From contig NZ_ANBA01000007.1 in the NCBI RefSeq assembly GCF_000341085.1, positions 248,001 to 312,000 of the forward strand: a stretch of 64,000 nt of DNA. The letters are read 5' to 3'. The notes under the pieces are model-generated. The model did not search any database and had not been told where the DNA came from. It saw nothing but the letters and a program-made list of their open reading frames with translations. This stretch comes from Nocardiopsis ganjiahuensis DSM 45031. GTDB taxonomy: Bacteria > Actinomycetota > Actinomycetes > Streptosporangiales > Streptosporangiaceae. How positions within the stretch are numbered: the stretch's first letter is position 1; the number at the start of each line of letters is the position of its first letter. A program made the translations under genes and the position numbers. Of the stretch, positions 25,999-34,590 are shown piece after piece.

Positions 25999-26631
25999 CT
26001 ACCGGCCCCGGTCCAACCACTCCTGCAGGTGCGGGGCCTCCGCGCCGATGGTCGTGGAGTCGCCGTGCCCGGTGTTGACCACCGTCTCCTCCGGCAGGGT
26101 CAGGAGCCTGCTGCGGATCGAGTCCACGATGGTCGGGAAGTCCGAGTAGGACCGTCCCGTCGCACCCGGGCCGCCCTGGAAGAGGGTGTCGCCGCTGAAC
26201 AGCACACCCAGCTCCGGCGCGTACAGGCAGACCGCCCCGGGCGCGTGGCCCGGCGTGTGCAGCACGGTCAGCTCCGTGCCCCCGACCTTCACCGTCCGGC
26301 CGTCGGCGAGCTCGCCGTCCGGTGCCCGGTCCGAGTGGGTCATGTCCCACAGCACCCGGTCATCGGGGTGCAGCAGGATCGGGGCGCCCGTCGCGTCGGC
26401 CACCGCAGGGGCGGCGTTCACGTGGTCGTTGTGCCCGTGCGTGCACAGCACCGCGACGACCCGGCGCCCGTCCACCGCCGCGAGGATCGCCTCGGCGTCG
26501 TGCGGGGCGTCGACGACCACGACCTCCTCGTCGTCACCCACCAGCCAGACGTTGTTGTCCACCTCCCAGGAACCGCCGTCCAGGGTGAAGACCCCGGACG
26601 TGGTCAGGTGTTCCACTCGCGCGTCACTCAC
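25999..26631 (-). CDS. MBL-fold hydrolase linked to mscR
   Basis: 210 aa from ATG 26631, which overlaps the mscR stop (26628-26631). The metallo-beta-lactamase motifs are complete: THGHNDHV (HxHxDH) near residue 66, TPGHAPG, SGDTLF and TGHGD. This glyoxalase-II-like subgroup sits directly after mscR in other actinobacteria (for example the Rv2259/Rv2260 pair), and is thought to hydrolyse a mycothiol thioester produced during formaldehyde oxidation. The exact substrate is inference from that context. Cytoplasmic, zinc-dependent. Confidence 0.88.
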   Translation of the reverse strand: MSDARVEHLTTSGVFTLDGGSWEVDNNVWLVGDDEEVVVVDAPHDAEAILAAVDGRRVVAVLCTHGHNDHVNAAPAVADATGAPILLHPDDRVLWDMTHSDRAPDGELADGRTVKVGGTELTVLHTPGHAPGAVCLYAPELGVLFSGDTLFQGGPGATGRSYSDFPTIVDSIRSRLLTLPEETVVNTGHGDSTTIGAEAPHLQEWLDRGR

Positions 26632-27713
26632 AGTCGCACCACCGATCGCAGTACATCGCCCCGCTCCATGCGGGCGAAGGCCTCTTCGACGTCACCGATA
26701 CCGATCTCCTCGGTGACGAACCCGTCCAGGTCCAGCCTGCCCTGTGTGTAGAGGTCGATGAGCATCGGGAAGTCGCGGGAGGGCAGGCAGTCCCCGTACC
26801 AGCTCGACTTCAGCGCCCCGCCGCGGCCGAACACGTCCAGCAGCGGCAGCTCCAGGCGCATCTCCGGCGTGGGCACGCCCACCAGCACGACGGTGCCCGC
26901 CAGATCGCGGGCGTAGAACGCCTGCTCGTAGGTCTTGGGGATGCCGACGGCGTCGATCACCACGTCCGCGCCGAACCCGCCGGTGAGTTCGCGGATCGCC
27001 TCGACCGGGTCGGTCTGCGCGGCGTTGACCGTGTGGGTGGCGCCGAAGCCGCGCGCCCACTCCAGTTTGCGGTCCTCCAGGTCCACGGCGATGATCCGGT
27101 TCGCTCCGGCCAGCCGGGCCCCGGCCACGGCCGCGCTGCCCACGCCGCCGCAGCCGAGCACCGCCACCGAGTCGCCCCGGGTCACCCCGCCGGTGTTGAC
27201 GGCGGCGCCGATCCCGGCCATGATTCCGCACCCCAGCAGCCCCGCCGCGGCCGGGGAGGCGGCCGGGTCGACCTTGGTGCACTGGCCGGCGGCGACCAGC
27301 GTCTTGTCCGCGAACGCCCCGATGCCCAGGGCGGGGGAGAGCTCGGTGCCGTCCTCCAGGGTCATCTTCTGGTCGGCGTTGTGCGTGTCGAAACAGTACT
27401 GGGGCCGTCCCCGCCGACACGCGCGGCACTCACCGCACACCGCCCGCCAGTTGAGGACGACGTAGTCACCGGGGACGACGTTGGTGACGTTCTCGCCGAC
27501 GGACTCCACCACGCCGGCGGCCTCGTGGCCGAGCAGGAAGGGGTACTCGTCGTTGATCCCGCCCTCGCGGTAGTGCAGGTCGGTGTGGCAGACCCCGCAC
27601 GCCTGGATCCGGACCACCGCCTCACCCGGCCCGGGATCGGGAACGACGATGGTGGTCAGTTCGACCGGTGCGCCCTTCGCACGTGAGATCACACCCTGCA
27701 CCTTTTGGGACAT
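26628..27713 (-). CDS. mscR: S-(hydroxymethyl)mycothiol dehydrogenase / S-nitrosomycothiol reductase
   Basis: 361 aa, exactly the family length. It is a zinc-dependent MDR alcohol dehydrogenase with catalytic zinc ligands in [13 protein letters not shown] and GHEAAG, structural zinc cysteines in [15 protein letters not shown], and Rossmann motif GCGGVGSAA. The [18 protein letters not shown] start and the [12 protein letters not shown] end are characteristic of MscR. It oxidises the mycothiol-formaldehyde adduct with NAD and can reduce S-nitrosomycothiol, protecting against formaldehyde and NO. It is translationally coupled to the MBL gene. A LysR regulator lies 105 bp upstream on the same strand. 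Confidence 0.88.
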   Translation of the reverse strand: MSQKVQGVISRAKGAPVELTTIVVPDPGPGEAVVRIQACGVCHTDLHYREGGINDEYPFLLGHEAAGVVESVGENVTNVVPGDYVVLNWRAVCGECRACRRGRPQYCFDTHNADQKMTLEDGTELSPALGIGAFADKTLVAAGQCTKVDPAASPAAAGLLGCGIMAGIGAAVNTGGVTRGDSVAVLGCGGVGSAAVAGARLAGANRIIAVDLEDRKLEWARGFGATHTVNAAQTDPVEAIRELTGGFGADVVIDAVGIPKTYEQAFYARDLAGTVVLVGVPTPEMRLELPLLDVFGRGGALKSSWYGDCLPSRDFPMLIDLYTQGRLDLDGFVTEEIGIGDVEEAFARMERGDVLRSVVRL

Positions 27714-27818
27714 GAGAACACTTCCTGGAGTTCGTGGCCGCCGACGCCGGAGGGCGTCGTCTCAGGTCACCCTGCCCCACCGGCGGTAGGCGTGTCCAAC
27801 ATGTGGAAAGCATGGGAT

Positions 27819-28709
27819 TCAGCAGTGGGAGTCATCAATCGGATGTTTCTCTCCGAGGAGGTGGAGGAAGGCGCGTGTGGCCGCGGACGACCGGGCGGCC
27901 TCGGGCAGGGCCAGGGCCACCCGCCACCGCGTCGGCCCCGGGAGGGCGACGCTCCGGAGCCCCGCCGCCTGCGGTTTGCGGGTGACCGGACGGGGGACCA
28001 CCGCCACCCCCATCCCCCGGTGCACCAGGTCCAGGAGCGTGTAGACGTCGTTGACCTCGAGTGCCACGCGCCGGACGATCCCGAAGTCGGCGAAGGCCCG
28101 GTCCGCGCAGTCGCGGGCGCCCCACCCGGGGTGCAGGTCGACGTATTCCTCCTCGCTCAGGGCCGAGGGGAGGGCCGCCCCGTCCACCGGGTGGTCGGCC
28201 GAGGTCAGGAGCATCAGGGGCTCTTCGGTGATCCGCAGCAGCCGCACACCCTCGCCCGCGTCGAGCGGCCCGGCCACCAGCGTGGCGTCGAGCCGGCCCG
28301 CGCGCACGAGGTCCAGCAGCTGACCGGTGGCTGCCTGCTGGAGGTTGATCGCCACCTCGGGGTGGCGTTCCCGGTACTCGTGCAGGAGGGGTGCGGCCTC
28401 CACCACGCCCATGCACTGCTCGGTGCCCAGGGACAGGGTTCCCCGGACCCCGTGGTCGTCGGTGACCAGCTCCCGCAGACCGTCGGTGGCGGCCAGGATG
28501 CTCTGCGCCTCGGCCAGCAGCAACCGCCCCGTCGGGGTGGGGGAGACCCGGCGGGTGGTGCGCAGCAGCAGTTGCGCGTCGAGGTCGCGTTCCAGGGCGC
28601 GGATCGAGGCGGACAGACCGGACTGGGTGATGCCGAGGTACTCGGCGGCCCGGGTGAAGTGCTCCTCCTCGCAGACCGCCACGAAGTGCCTCAGATGTCG
28701 TAGCTCCAC
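27819..28709 (-). CDS. LysR-family transcriptional regulator
   Basis: 296 aa from GTG 28709 (VELRHLRHFVAV), the normal LysR N-terminus; the extended frame adds nine non-family residues. The winged helix-turn-helix is in residues 3-60 (HFTRAAEYLGITQSGLSASIRALE), followed by a linker helix and a periplasmic-binding-like effector domain (about 90-290). It is located immediately upstream of, and codirectional with, mscR, so it may act on the mscR promoter or itself. TCCA-N5-TGGA at about 27795-27807 lies between the two genes. Confidence 0.9.
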   Translation of the reverse strand: MELRHLRHFVAVCEEEHFTRAAEYLGITQSGLSASIRALERDLDAQLLLRTTRRVSPTPTGRLLLAEAQSILAATDGLRELVTDDHGVRGTLSLGTEQCMGVVEAAPLLHEYRERHPEVAINLQQAATGQLLDLVRAGRLDATLVAGPLDAGEGVRLLRITEEPLMLLTSADHPVDGAALPSALSEEEYVDLHPGWGARDCADRAFADFGIVRRVALEVNDVYTLLDLVHRGMGVAVVPRPVTRKPQAAGLRSVALPGPTRWRVALALPEAARSSAATRAFLHLLGEKHPIDDSHC

Positions 28710-28769
28710 ACCGCGAAGCCTAACCGGGGCCGGCACGCGGCTCGCCGGCCCCGGGGAGACCGGCAGGGC

Positions 28770-29591
28770 CTACGCCTGGAGGAAGTCGACCAGGGCGGCG
28801 GTCAGCTGCGCCGGGGCGTCCAACTGGACGAGGTGGCCGGCGCCCTCGATCGGGCAGGTGCGCAGACCGGGGATCATCGCGGCCAACCGGCGGGAGCGCT
28901 CCGGCGGGATCCACGTGTCCTGCTCGCCCCAGGCGAGCAGGACCGGCATGGCGATGTCCGGATACAGCCCCTGGACCTCGTCGGTGTGCGCCTGGTCTGC
29001 CTGCTCGATCTGGCGGTAGAACGCCGCCTGCCCCTCGGGGCCGGTCCACGGCTCCACCAGCCGGTCCAGGACCCCGGGCCGCAGGCCCTGCGCGCTGGCC
29101 GAACTCACGTACTCGGCCACCAGGGCCCGGTGCAGTGCCGGGGGCAGCTGCTCGAAGACCTCGGTGTGCTCGCCCACCAGGCGGAAGAACGGCGAACCCC
29201 ACGGGGCCAGCGCCACCGGCGAGACCAGGGCCAGCCGCGAGTACGCGGCCCCGTGCAGCAGGTGCGCGCGCAGTGCCACCGCACCGCCGAAGTCGTGCGC
29301 CACCACCCTGGGGCTCCGCAGGCCCCAGTGCGTGAGCAGTTCGGCGAACACCCGCCCCTGAGCGGCCAGGGAGACCGGCTGCCCCGAACGCATCTCCGAG
29401 GTCCCATAACCGGGCATGTCCCAGAAGTGGACCCGGTAGCGCGGTGCCAGCGCCGCGGCCACGTCCCGCCACACGAACGAGGAGAACGGGGTGCCGTGCA
29501 ACAGGACCACGGGTTCCCCCGCACCGACGGCGCCCCAGCGCACCGTCCCCGCGCTCGACGCGAACTCCTCGGTCGGTCCTTGCACGTCCAT
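28770..29591 (-). CDS. alpha/beta hydrolase with Asp nucleophile (epoxide hydrolase/dehalogenase-like)
   Basis: 273 aa from ATG 29591, with GGAGGG 6 nt upstream. The oxyanion motif LLHGTPFSSFVW is near residue 32. The nucleophile elbow is VAHDFGGAVAL, so Asp stands where esterases have Ser. The catalytic acid is in LLAWGEQDTW, and His in EGAGHLVQLDAP. An Asp nucleophile is typical of epoxide hydrolases and haloalkane or fluoroacetate dehalogenases. The cap region (about 135-205) is helical. Substrate unknown. Apparently monocistronic, 60 bp upstream of the LysR gene. Confidence 0.85.
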   Translation of the reverse strand: MDVQGPTEEFASSAGTVRWGAVGAGEPVVLLHGTPFSSFVWRDVAAALAPRYRVHFWDMPGYGTSEMRSGQPVSLAAQGRVFAELLTHWGLRSPRVVAHDFGGAVALRAHLLHGAAYSRLALVSPVALAPWGSPFFRLVGEHTEVFEQLPPALHRALVAEYVSSASAQGLRPGVLDRLVEPWTGPEGQAAFYRQIEQADQAHTDEVQGLYPDIAMPVLLAWGEQDTWIPPERSRRLAAMIPGLRTCPIEGAGHLVQLDAPAQLTAALVDFLQA

Positions 29592-30052
29592 TCCTGTCCC
29601 TCCGTCGCGGCCCGCCCGGCCCCGCACGGGATCGGGCGCACCGATCCTAGCCAGGAGGGCCGACGGTTCCACGGACGGTCGACTGCCGGAGGACGCCACC
29701 GCGCTCGTGCGGACGGCTGTCAGGGCATGCGGACCGGCGTGACCAGGGCCGGTGCGCTCCTGATCGGTGTCGGGCCGTTCGGGCGCGGGGTCGGACGGGG
29801 CCGCCTCCGCGCGGCTCGGGGAACGGTCACCGCCACCTGTTCTTCCGCGCGGTGTGCGCCGCCTCCGCCCGGTTCGAGTGACAGGAGCGCGATCGACGCG
29901 CCCCGGAGCGGGTGCTGGCCCTCGGCACCGGGAGCCGGAGCGTCGCGGCCGTAGGAAGGCCTCCACCCTTGCCGAACCGACGGAGTTTCCGATGGCAGGT
30001 GTCACCGAAATCCCCTTCGCCTGGGGGTGCGGATGCCGCCCGGGAAAACTGT
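29592..30052. other. 460-bp region without a convincing gene
   Basis: Neither strand carries an ORF with a credible start, ribosome site and codon bias. The right end leads into a T-tailed terminator on the plus strand, so a short plus-strand transcript (non-coding or leader) may exist. I could not match its folds to a known riboswitch. Confidence 0.4.
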
Positions 30053-30094
30053 GGGGCGGTGCCTTTGACAGCGGGCACCGCCCCTTTTCTTTTG
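30053..30094 (+). terminator. canonical intrinsic terminator with T-tract
   Basis: A perfect 11-bp stem (30053-30063 with 30074-30084), 10-base loop and TTTTCTTTTG tail on the plus strand. On the minus strand it lies 80 bp after the amidase stop and could end that gene too. No plus-strand gene precedes it. Confidence 0.75.
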
Positions 30095-30174
30095 TCGGGC
30101 TTTCCTGGCGGGTCGTGAGCGGCGTCGAACGGGGAGACGTCCTCACGGCACCGTGGTCGGGTCAGCCCTCGGGA

Positions 30175-30984
30175 TCAGCGGGTGAAGTCGTCGGCTCCTC
30201 GGCCGGGACCGTGGTGGAACTCGCGCCGGGGCTCGTCCTCGGGTACGGGCGGGTAGGTGGGCCGGTCCTCGGCGGGCACCGTGCGGGCGCCGATCTCCAG
30301 TCCCTGGGCGAGCATCACACCGGCCACCGCGTTGCGCAGGTCCGGCAGCATCGCGTAGAGCACATCACCCGGGCAGGCGGTGGCGTTGAAGTCCCGGTGC
30401 CCGAGGATGGCGCTGTGCGGGTTCAGCCCGTAGGCGCCGCACAGCCAGGCCAGGGTGGCCACCAGCGAGTCGGTCAGGGCCTGGGTGGGCCCCACGTCCA
30501 TGTAGGTGCCCTCGTTCTCGATACCCACGCAGGTGCTGTTGTTGTTGGCCACGTGCGCGCCCACGCAGTGGCTGCCCTCGCGTACGGCGGGGACGGCGCG
30601 GTCACGGCCCTCCATGATGTGGCCGCCGCGGCTGATGGTGAACTGCTGGCCCGCGTCGGCCCAGCCGTTGCTGTCCATGTGGAAGTTCTGGATGGATCTG
30701 GACAGGGCGAGGGCGTGCGCGTCGGAGTAGTCGGTGCTGTTCGCGGTCGCGGTGTGGTGCACGACCACGTAGGCGGGCGGGGTCGCCAGGACCTGGACGG
30801 GGCTCGACGGGGGGCGGGCGCCCCAGTCGGCGCGAAAGTACATCGGCGGTTCGGCGGCTGCGGCCGTGCCGGTGGCGGCGTGCGCGGTGGAGACACCGAA
30901 CGCGCCTCCCACGAGCACGGCGCCGGAGGCGGCGGCCGCGCCCTGGAGGAGGGTTCGCCGGTCGGGTCCGTGGTGCTGTGACAT
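30175..30984 (-). CDS. Tat-exported N-acetylmuramoyl-L-alanine amidase (PGRP/amidase_2)
   Basis: 269 aa from ATG 30984 (AGAAGGG 8 nt upstream). A twin-arginine signal (DRRTLLQG, hydrophobic core to AHA at about residue 37) directs folded export. The amidase_2 domain shows first zinc His in YVVVHHTAT, a Tyr/His-rich centre (NGWADAGQQFTISRGGHIMEGR) and HRDFNATACPGD with the second zinc His and Cys. It should cleave the amide between muramic acid and L-Ala in peptidoglycan. The C-terminal 40 residues are Pro/Glu-rich and probably disordered. Possible operator CAGTTG-C-CAACTG lies at 31021-31033. Confidence 0.88.
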   Translation of the reverse strand: MSQHHGPDRRTLLQGAAAASGAVLVGGAFGVSTAHAATGTAAAAEPPMYFRADWGARPPSSPVQVLATPPAYVVVHHTATANSTDYSDAHALALSRSIQNFHMDSNGWADAGQQFTISRGGHIMEGRDRAVPAVREGSHCVGAHVANNNSTCVGIENEGTYMDVGPTQALTDSLVATLAWLCGAYGLNPHSAILGHRDFNATACPGDVLYAMLPDLRNAVAGVMLAQGLEIGARTVPAEDRPTYPPVPEDEPRREFHHGPGRGADDFTR

Positions 30985-31203
30985 GCGGGGAGCCCTTCTG
31001 GGTCGGTGGGGGCTGCTTGCCAGTTGCCAACTGAACATGGATCGCTCACCGTGCGCAAAGGGTCACCCGAAAGTTTTCTTTGTCCGACATCGGTCACATG
31101 TAAACTTCTTACCCCCCTATCCAGGATGGGGTTCCTGAGGTAGGGGAGTCGTGGTGATTCCCGTGTTGCCTGTGGTTTTCCTGTTCTTCTTCATGGAATG
31201 CAG

Positions 31204-31233
31204 AACGGGCCGCGGATGGTTCCGCGGCCCGTT
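31204..31233. terminator. hairpin in the amidase-IS intergenic region
   Basis: A perfect 12-bp stem (31204-31215 with 31222-31233), loop ATGGTT. It follows a possible weak plus-strand promoter (TTTGTC, 16 bp, TAAACT about 31078-31105), suggesting a short transcript of about 130 nt. The 30985-31289 gap otherwise shows no gene. Confidence 0.5.
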
Positions 31234-31356
31234 CGTGTCCCGGTTTTCCGGAAATGCATGCGCCCCTTTTGTTGGCACCTTTCTGATGCCTCAGAGCGTG
31301 TTTGAGAAGGGTGGCTAACGGTCCGAACACTTCGCTCTGACCCACCCCCAGGCCCT

Positions 31357-32559
31357 GTGAGCCAGGCCTTCATGACCGGTGATCCGACTTACCCCTCGGA
31401 CCTGACCGATGACCACTGGGCCCTGATCGAGCCCCTGCTCCCATCGGCCAACACCGGCGGCCGCCTGGAGAAACACTCCCGCCGCGAGGTGGTCGACGCG
31501 ATCTTGTACGTGGTACGCACCGGCTGCTCCTGGCGGCACCTGCCCACCGATCTGCCGTCCTGGCAGAACCGTGTACTGGCACTTCACCCGCTGGAAGGAG
31601 GCGGGTGTCACCGACCAGATCACCGGCGCTCTGCGCCAACAGGTACGCGCGGCCGCCGACCGCGACCAAGAACCCTCGGCGGGGATCATCGACTCGCAAA
31701 GCGTCAAAGGAGCCAACACCGTCCCTGAAACGACACGGGGCTACGACGCGGCCAAGAGGATTGGTTTTGTCGGTGAAAGTTGACAGCGTTTCTCGATCAG
31801 TTTCGACAGCACCTGTTTTCAGCTCAGGGCAGTGTCGATGAGTTCTGGGAGCACCCCATGAGTCAGAGCAAACCTTGCCCTTCCTCGATAGTTGCCCACA
31901 CCGCCGTGCGCGACGTCGCAGGTCAAGGTGGAGCGATCGGAGCGAAGCGAGGACGAACGACCTTGACGTGCGACGATCGACGGCCATACTCGGCGACGAG
32001 GAAGGCACCGTCGCTGTCGGAACTCATCGGCACTGTCGGTCACTGACAGCGTCAAGCGCTCTCAGAAGTCATCGACAAGTGCCGTCCGTTCTCACCGACG
32101 TAGCCAGAGGATCAACGGCCGCAAGCGGTTCATCGTCACAGACACCCTGGGGCTGCTGCTCATCGTGTGTGATGGCCGCCTCGGCCCAGGACCGCGAGGG
32201 GCCGAGACCACGCTGTCGAGCATGTATCTGGCTACGCCGGTGCGGTTCGTGTTCGCCAACGCGGGGTTCGCCGGGCCCCGGTGGCCTGGACAGCGAGGTT
32301 ACTGGCCACGACGCTGCACATCGCGCGCAAGGACCCCGCTCAGATGGGGTTCGCGGTGATTCAGCCCCGGTGGGTGGTGGAGCGGACCCTGGCCTGGTTG
32401 ACCTCCCACCGAGGACTGGCCCTGGACTATCAGCGCCAGCCCCAGGTGGCCGAGGAGATGGTGCGCTGGGCCGCGAACGGGCAGATGGCCCGTCGTTTGA
32501 CCCGCGGCCGCAACGCTACCCACCAGCAGGCATGGACGGGTCAGGGCCCTGTTTCCTGA
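31357..32559 (+). pseudogene. IS5-family transposase, frameshifted and interrupted
   Basis: The transposase can be reconstructed from pieces. DLTDDHWALIEPLLP...CSWRHLPTDLPSWQ begins at GTG 31357. A +1 shift near 31568 leads to FTRWKEAGVTDQITGALR...AGIIDSQSVKGANTVP (DDE first Asp). A 344-bp insertion sits between GYDAAKR and INGRKRFIVTDTLGLLL (second Asp). After further shifts comes FVFANAGFAG, and finally QPRWVVERTLAWLTSHRGLALDY with the catalytic Glu. At least three frame changes plus the insertion make it non-functional. Stop TGA 32557-32559. Confidence 0.88.
31762..32105. mobile_element. 344-bp MITE-like insertion in the transposase gene
   Basis: It is flanked by direct repeats AGAGGAT (31755-31761 and 32106-32112). 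Ends are imperfect inverted repeats sharing GTCGGTGA at the same offset (GGTTTTGTCGGTGA; reverse GGCTACGTCGGTGA). Internally there is a second inverted pair around ACCTTGAC/GTCAAGGT (about 31918-31975). It encodes no convincing protein, so it is best read as a non-autonomous palindromic element. Confidence 0.65.
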
Positions 32560-32882
32560 TCCTCCTCAAACAGGCTCGCAGCCTGCTCCTGTTGATCGTT
32601 CGGCAACTTGGCCTAACTCCCTTTGCACTTACCTGCATAGACCATGGAACGGAGGTTGAGCTTCGCACCTGGGGCCAGATGTGGCCACGCAGGTTTTATG
32701 CGAGCAGCAATGGAAATAAAAATAAAATTTTCCTGAATTGACCAGCTGGAAATCCAAAAAGGAGCGCAGTCGGCTTGACCAGGCATTATGGGGTGAATGC
32801 CTTTCATGTTGACTGTGTGGCGCTATGCATGCAAGGGTTGGGATGACTTCCAAAGGAGCCAAATGCCAATCGGAGGATCAGC
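32560..32882. other. AT-rich non-coding stretch between transposase remnant and passenger genes
   Basis: It begins with a degenerate IS end (CCTCCTCAAACAGGCTC, 32561-32577) and becomes much more AT-rich than the chromosome, including the A/T run near 32714-32733. No gene is seen. It probably contains the promoter of the secreted protein gene. Confidence 0.5.
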
Positions 32883-33326
32883 TTGAAACGTTTTATTGGC
32901 ATGTTGACAGTCGCGTTCTCAGCGGTCATTGCGGTTCTGACCATGGCGGCGCCCGCCTCAGCGGACCCAGGCCAGTACGCCTCTGTTGAAATTGTCATTC
33001 TGGAAAGCGGAGAGATGGTTGAGAAGAGCGAGTACGAGACTCTCGACTACGACGAAGGATACCTTACCAACGGCACCCTTTCGGTTTATACTCAGTACTG
33101 TGATATCGTGACGGTGGATTTCTACAAGTCTGGCGGGTATGAGATCAGGGCGTCGCTCGGATATGTTTCCGGAATCAAGGCGCCGAACGCTGCATATGAG
33201 ACCATGAACACTGGGGACCGAATCACAGAGACCTGGAATAACCAGAATCTCAGCGGTGACGTGATCGGGGCGATGACTGTGACTGGTCAGCGAACCTTCT
33301 ACACGCCGGCAGTGCGCTGCGACTAG
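32883..33326 (+). CDS. small secreted protein, AT-rich passenger gene
   Basis: 147 aa from TTG 32883, with CGGAGGA 5 nt upstream deciding the start. A clear Sec signal peptide (KRFIGMLTVAFSAVIAVLTM, cleavage after APASA) leaves a mature protein of about 120 aa rich in Tyr, Glu and Thr with two cysteines (QYCDIV and VRCD). Predicted beta-rich. No family recognised. Codon usage has far less third-position GC than the chromosome around it, indicating transfer from another source. It lies inside the IS ends, 95 bp before the VanZ-like gene. Confidence 0.75.
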   Translation: MKRFIGMLTVAFSAVIAVLTMAAPASADPGQYASVEIVILESGEMVEKSEYETLDYDEGYLTNGTLSVYTQYCDIVTVDFYKSGGYEIRASLGYVSGIKAPNAAYETMNTGDRITETWNNQNLSGDVIGAMTVTGQRTFYTPAVRCD

Positions 33327-33421
33327 CCTTAGCGGGGGTACTTTAGCTACCCTGCTGCGACCGAGGGTCGATAGCGTCCGGGCCTTGGCTGCCTGGGCGC
33401 TTTGTCGTATAAAGGAAGACA

Positions 33422-33967
33422 ATGACGGAGCTCACTGACAGCGTAAACACATTTTATTTCGTCCCCCTATTTATTGTGGCATGCGGATTTGTATCCGCCT
33501 TCTGGGGCCTCGCGTACCGCTTGAGGGGTGACATGAGACCCAGAACGGCGTATGCCCTGGTGGGATTCATGCTAGTGGGCTACTTTATTGCTGCAATTCG
33601 CCCGTGGTTCGGATGGATGGAGATTGGCAATTATCCTCCTCGCATCATCCTTGGCATAGAGGAGGCGCTTTCATTTAGTGGCGCTACAGAAGAATCCATT
33701 GTCTATGGAACTCTTTTTTTGCCAGTGGGCATCCTTGCTTCTTCCGTCCTGAAAGATTACAAGGCGTGGGGGTTGATTGTCCTTGGGTTCCCTCTGGGTA
33801 TCGAGATTGCTCAGGCGCTCTTTGGCACAGGAAGGCCAGCTAGCATGCTCGATTATGTTTCGGCCAGCGCTGGCATCTTTCTCGGAATTGCCATATCATT
33901 TACCACAGGAGTGGCGGCACAGAGAATCATAGGCCACTCGAATGCTATTCAGTCAGAACATGTTTGA
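33422..33967 (+). CDS. VanZ-like integral membrane protein, AT-rich passenger gene
   Basis: 181 aa from ATG 33422, after AAAGGAAG. Five hydrophobic segments are visible (about 11-33, 43-60, 95-112, 116-135, 143-165). The second half has the VanZ pattern: LFLPVGILASSVL, then GFPLGIEIAQALFGTGRPASMLDYVSASAG. The E-x-x-Q and GR...D...G positions match, though the usual Asn is Ser. VanZ-like proteins are associated with glycopeptide tolerance, but most are uncharacterised. Codon use is AT-rich like its neighbour, so both arrived together. Confidence 0.65.
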   Translation: MTELTDSVNTFYFVPLFIVACGFVSAFWGLAYRLRGDMRPRTAYALVGFMLVGYFIAAIRPWFGWMEIGNYPPRIILGIEEALSFSGATEESIVYGTLFLPVGILASSVLKDYKAWGLIVLGFPLGIEIAQALFGTGRPASMLDYVSASAGIFLGIAISFTTGVAAQRIIGHSNAIQSEHV

Positions 33968-34058
33968 GCTTGCACCTGTGCATGCCAGGGACGAGCGAAG
34001 GCCCCTCACCTTCTGACCCTTCTCAAACACGCTCTCAGAGGAGAAAGGGGGAGTGGTC

Positions 34059-34415
34059 TCAGGCGACCTTCCGGGGCTCTTTCCCGTCCTGGTCCGCGTG
34101 CTCGGTCGGCGGGGTCAGGCGCCCGGTGCGGTGCAGCCACCAGTCGGCGGGCAGGGTGCCCAGGGGCGGGATGGAGGCGGCCAGCGCGACCAGGGTCGGC
34201 CACACGCCCCAGCGCAGCCGGTAGGCGGCGACCAGGGTCACCAGCACGTACACCATGAACGCTCCGCCGTGCAGCGGCCCGAAGACCTGCACACCCAGCT
34301 CACTGCCGTTGCCGAGGTACTTGAAGTACATGCCGACGAGAAGGCCGGCCCAGGTGAAGGCCTCGAAGACGGCCACCACTCGGAAGGATCGGGCGGTCAG
34401 GGTCGTGATGCTCAA
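34059..34415 (-). CDS. DUF3817 integral membrane protein
   Basis: 118 aa from TTG 34415 with GAGGAA 5 nt upstream. Three transmembrane segments and the DUF3817 pattern are seen: SFRVVAVFEAFTWAGLLVGM, FGPLHGGAFMVYVLVTLVAAY and WPTLVALAASIPPLGTLPADWWL. The basic C-terminus is cytoplasmic. The family is widespread in actinobacteria and without an assigned function. It ends 20 bp from the right end of the IS. Confidence 0.85.
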   Translation of the reverse strand: MSITTLTARSFRVVAVFEAFTWAGLLVGMYFKYLGNGSELGVQVFGPLHGGAFMVYVLVTLVAAYRLRWGVWPTLVALAASIPPLGTLPADWWLHRTGRLTPPTEHADQDGKEPRKVA

Positions 34416-34590
34416 CGGGGTTCCTCGGGTTCGTCGTCGCTGTTCAGGAGGTGGCCGCGGGATCCTCTCCCGGACTCCGATCAGGCTAGGCCACCTTTTC
34501 CGAAGGTCGCTCCCGGGTGGCGCCGAAGGGCTTCTCCCGGGCGGGGGCCGGTCGGCCCCGTTCTTCGTGAACCGGTTCTGAGCTGGAGAG

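Larger units (their letters stand above)
31295..34033. mobile_element. IS5-like transposable element with passenger genes
   Basis: Both ends carry the identical 18-bp terminal inverted repeat AGCGTGTTTGAGAAGGGT (31295-31312; reverse complement 34016-34033). Each is flanked directly by CTCAG (31290-31294 and 34034-34038), as expected of a 5-bp target duplication. Inside are a broken IS5-family transposase, a degenerate internal end at about 32561-32577 just after the transposase stop, and two AT-rich genes. The simplest view is an IS whose normal right end has decayed and whose outer end now encloses 1.4 kb of passenger DNA. An alternative is fusion of two related IS remnants. Confidence 0.75.

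Noticed and set aside
29940..30060. Cobalamin- or c-di-AMP-type riboswitch on the plus strand
   Set aside because: Short stretches (ACTGTGG, CCGAAATCC) recall riboswitch cores, but the order and paired elements do not fit, and no coding sequence follows the terminator.
31357..31783. Programmed frameshift in the IS5 transposase
   Set aside because: Some IS5 groups use frameshifting, but no slippery heptamer is seen at the shift. The downstream part carries at least two more frame changes and an insertion, so it is decay.
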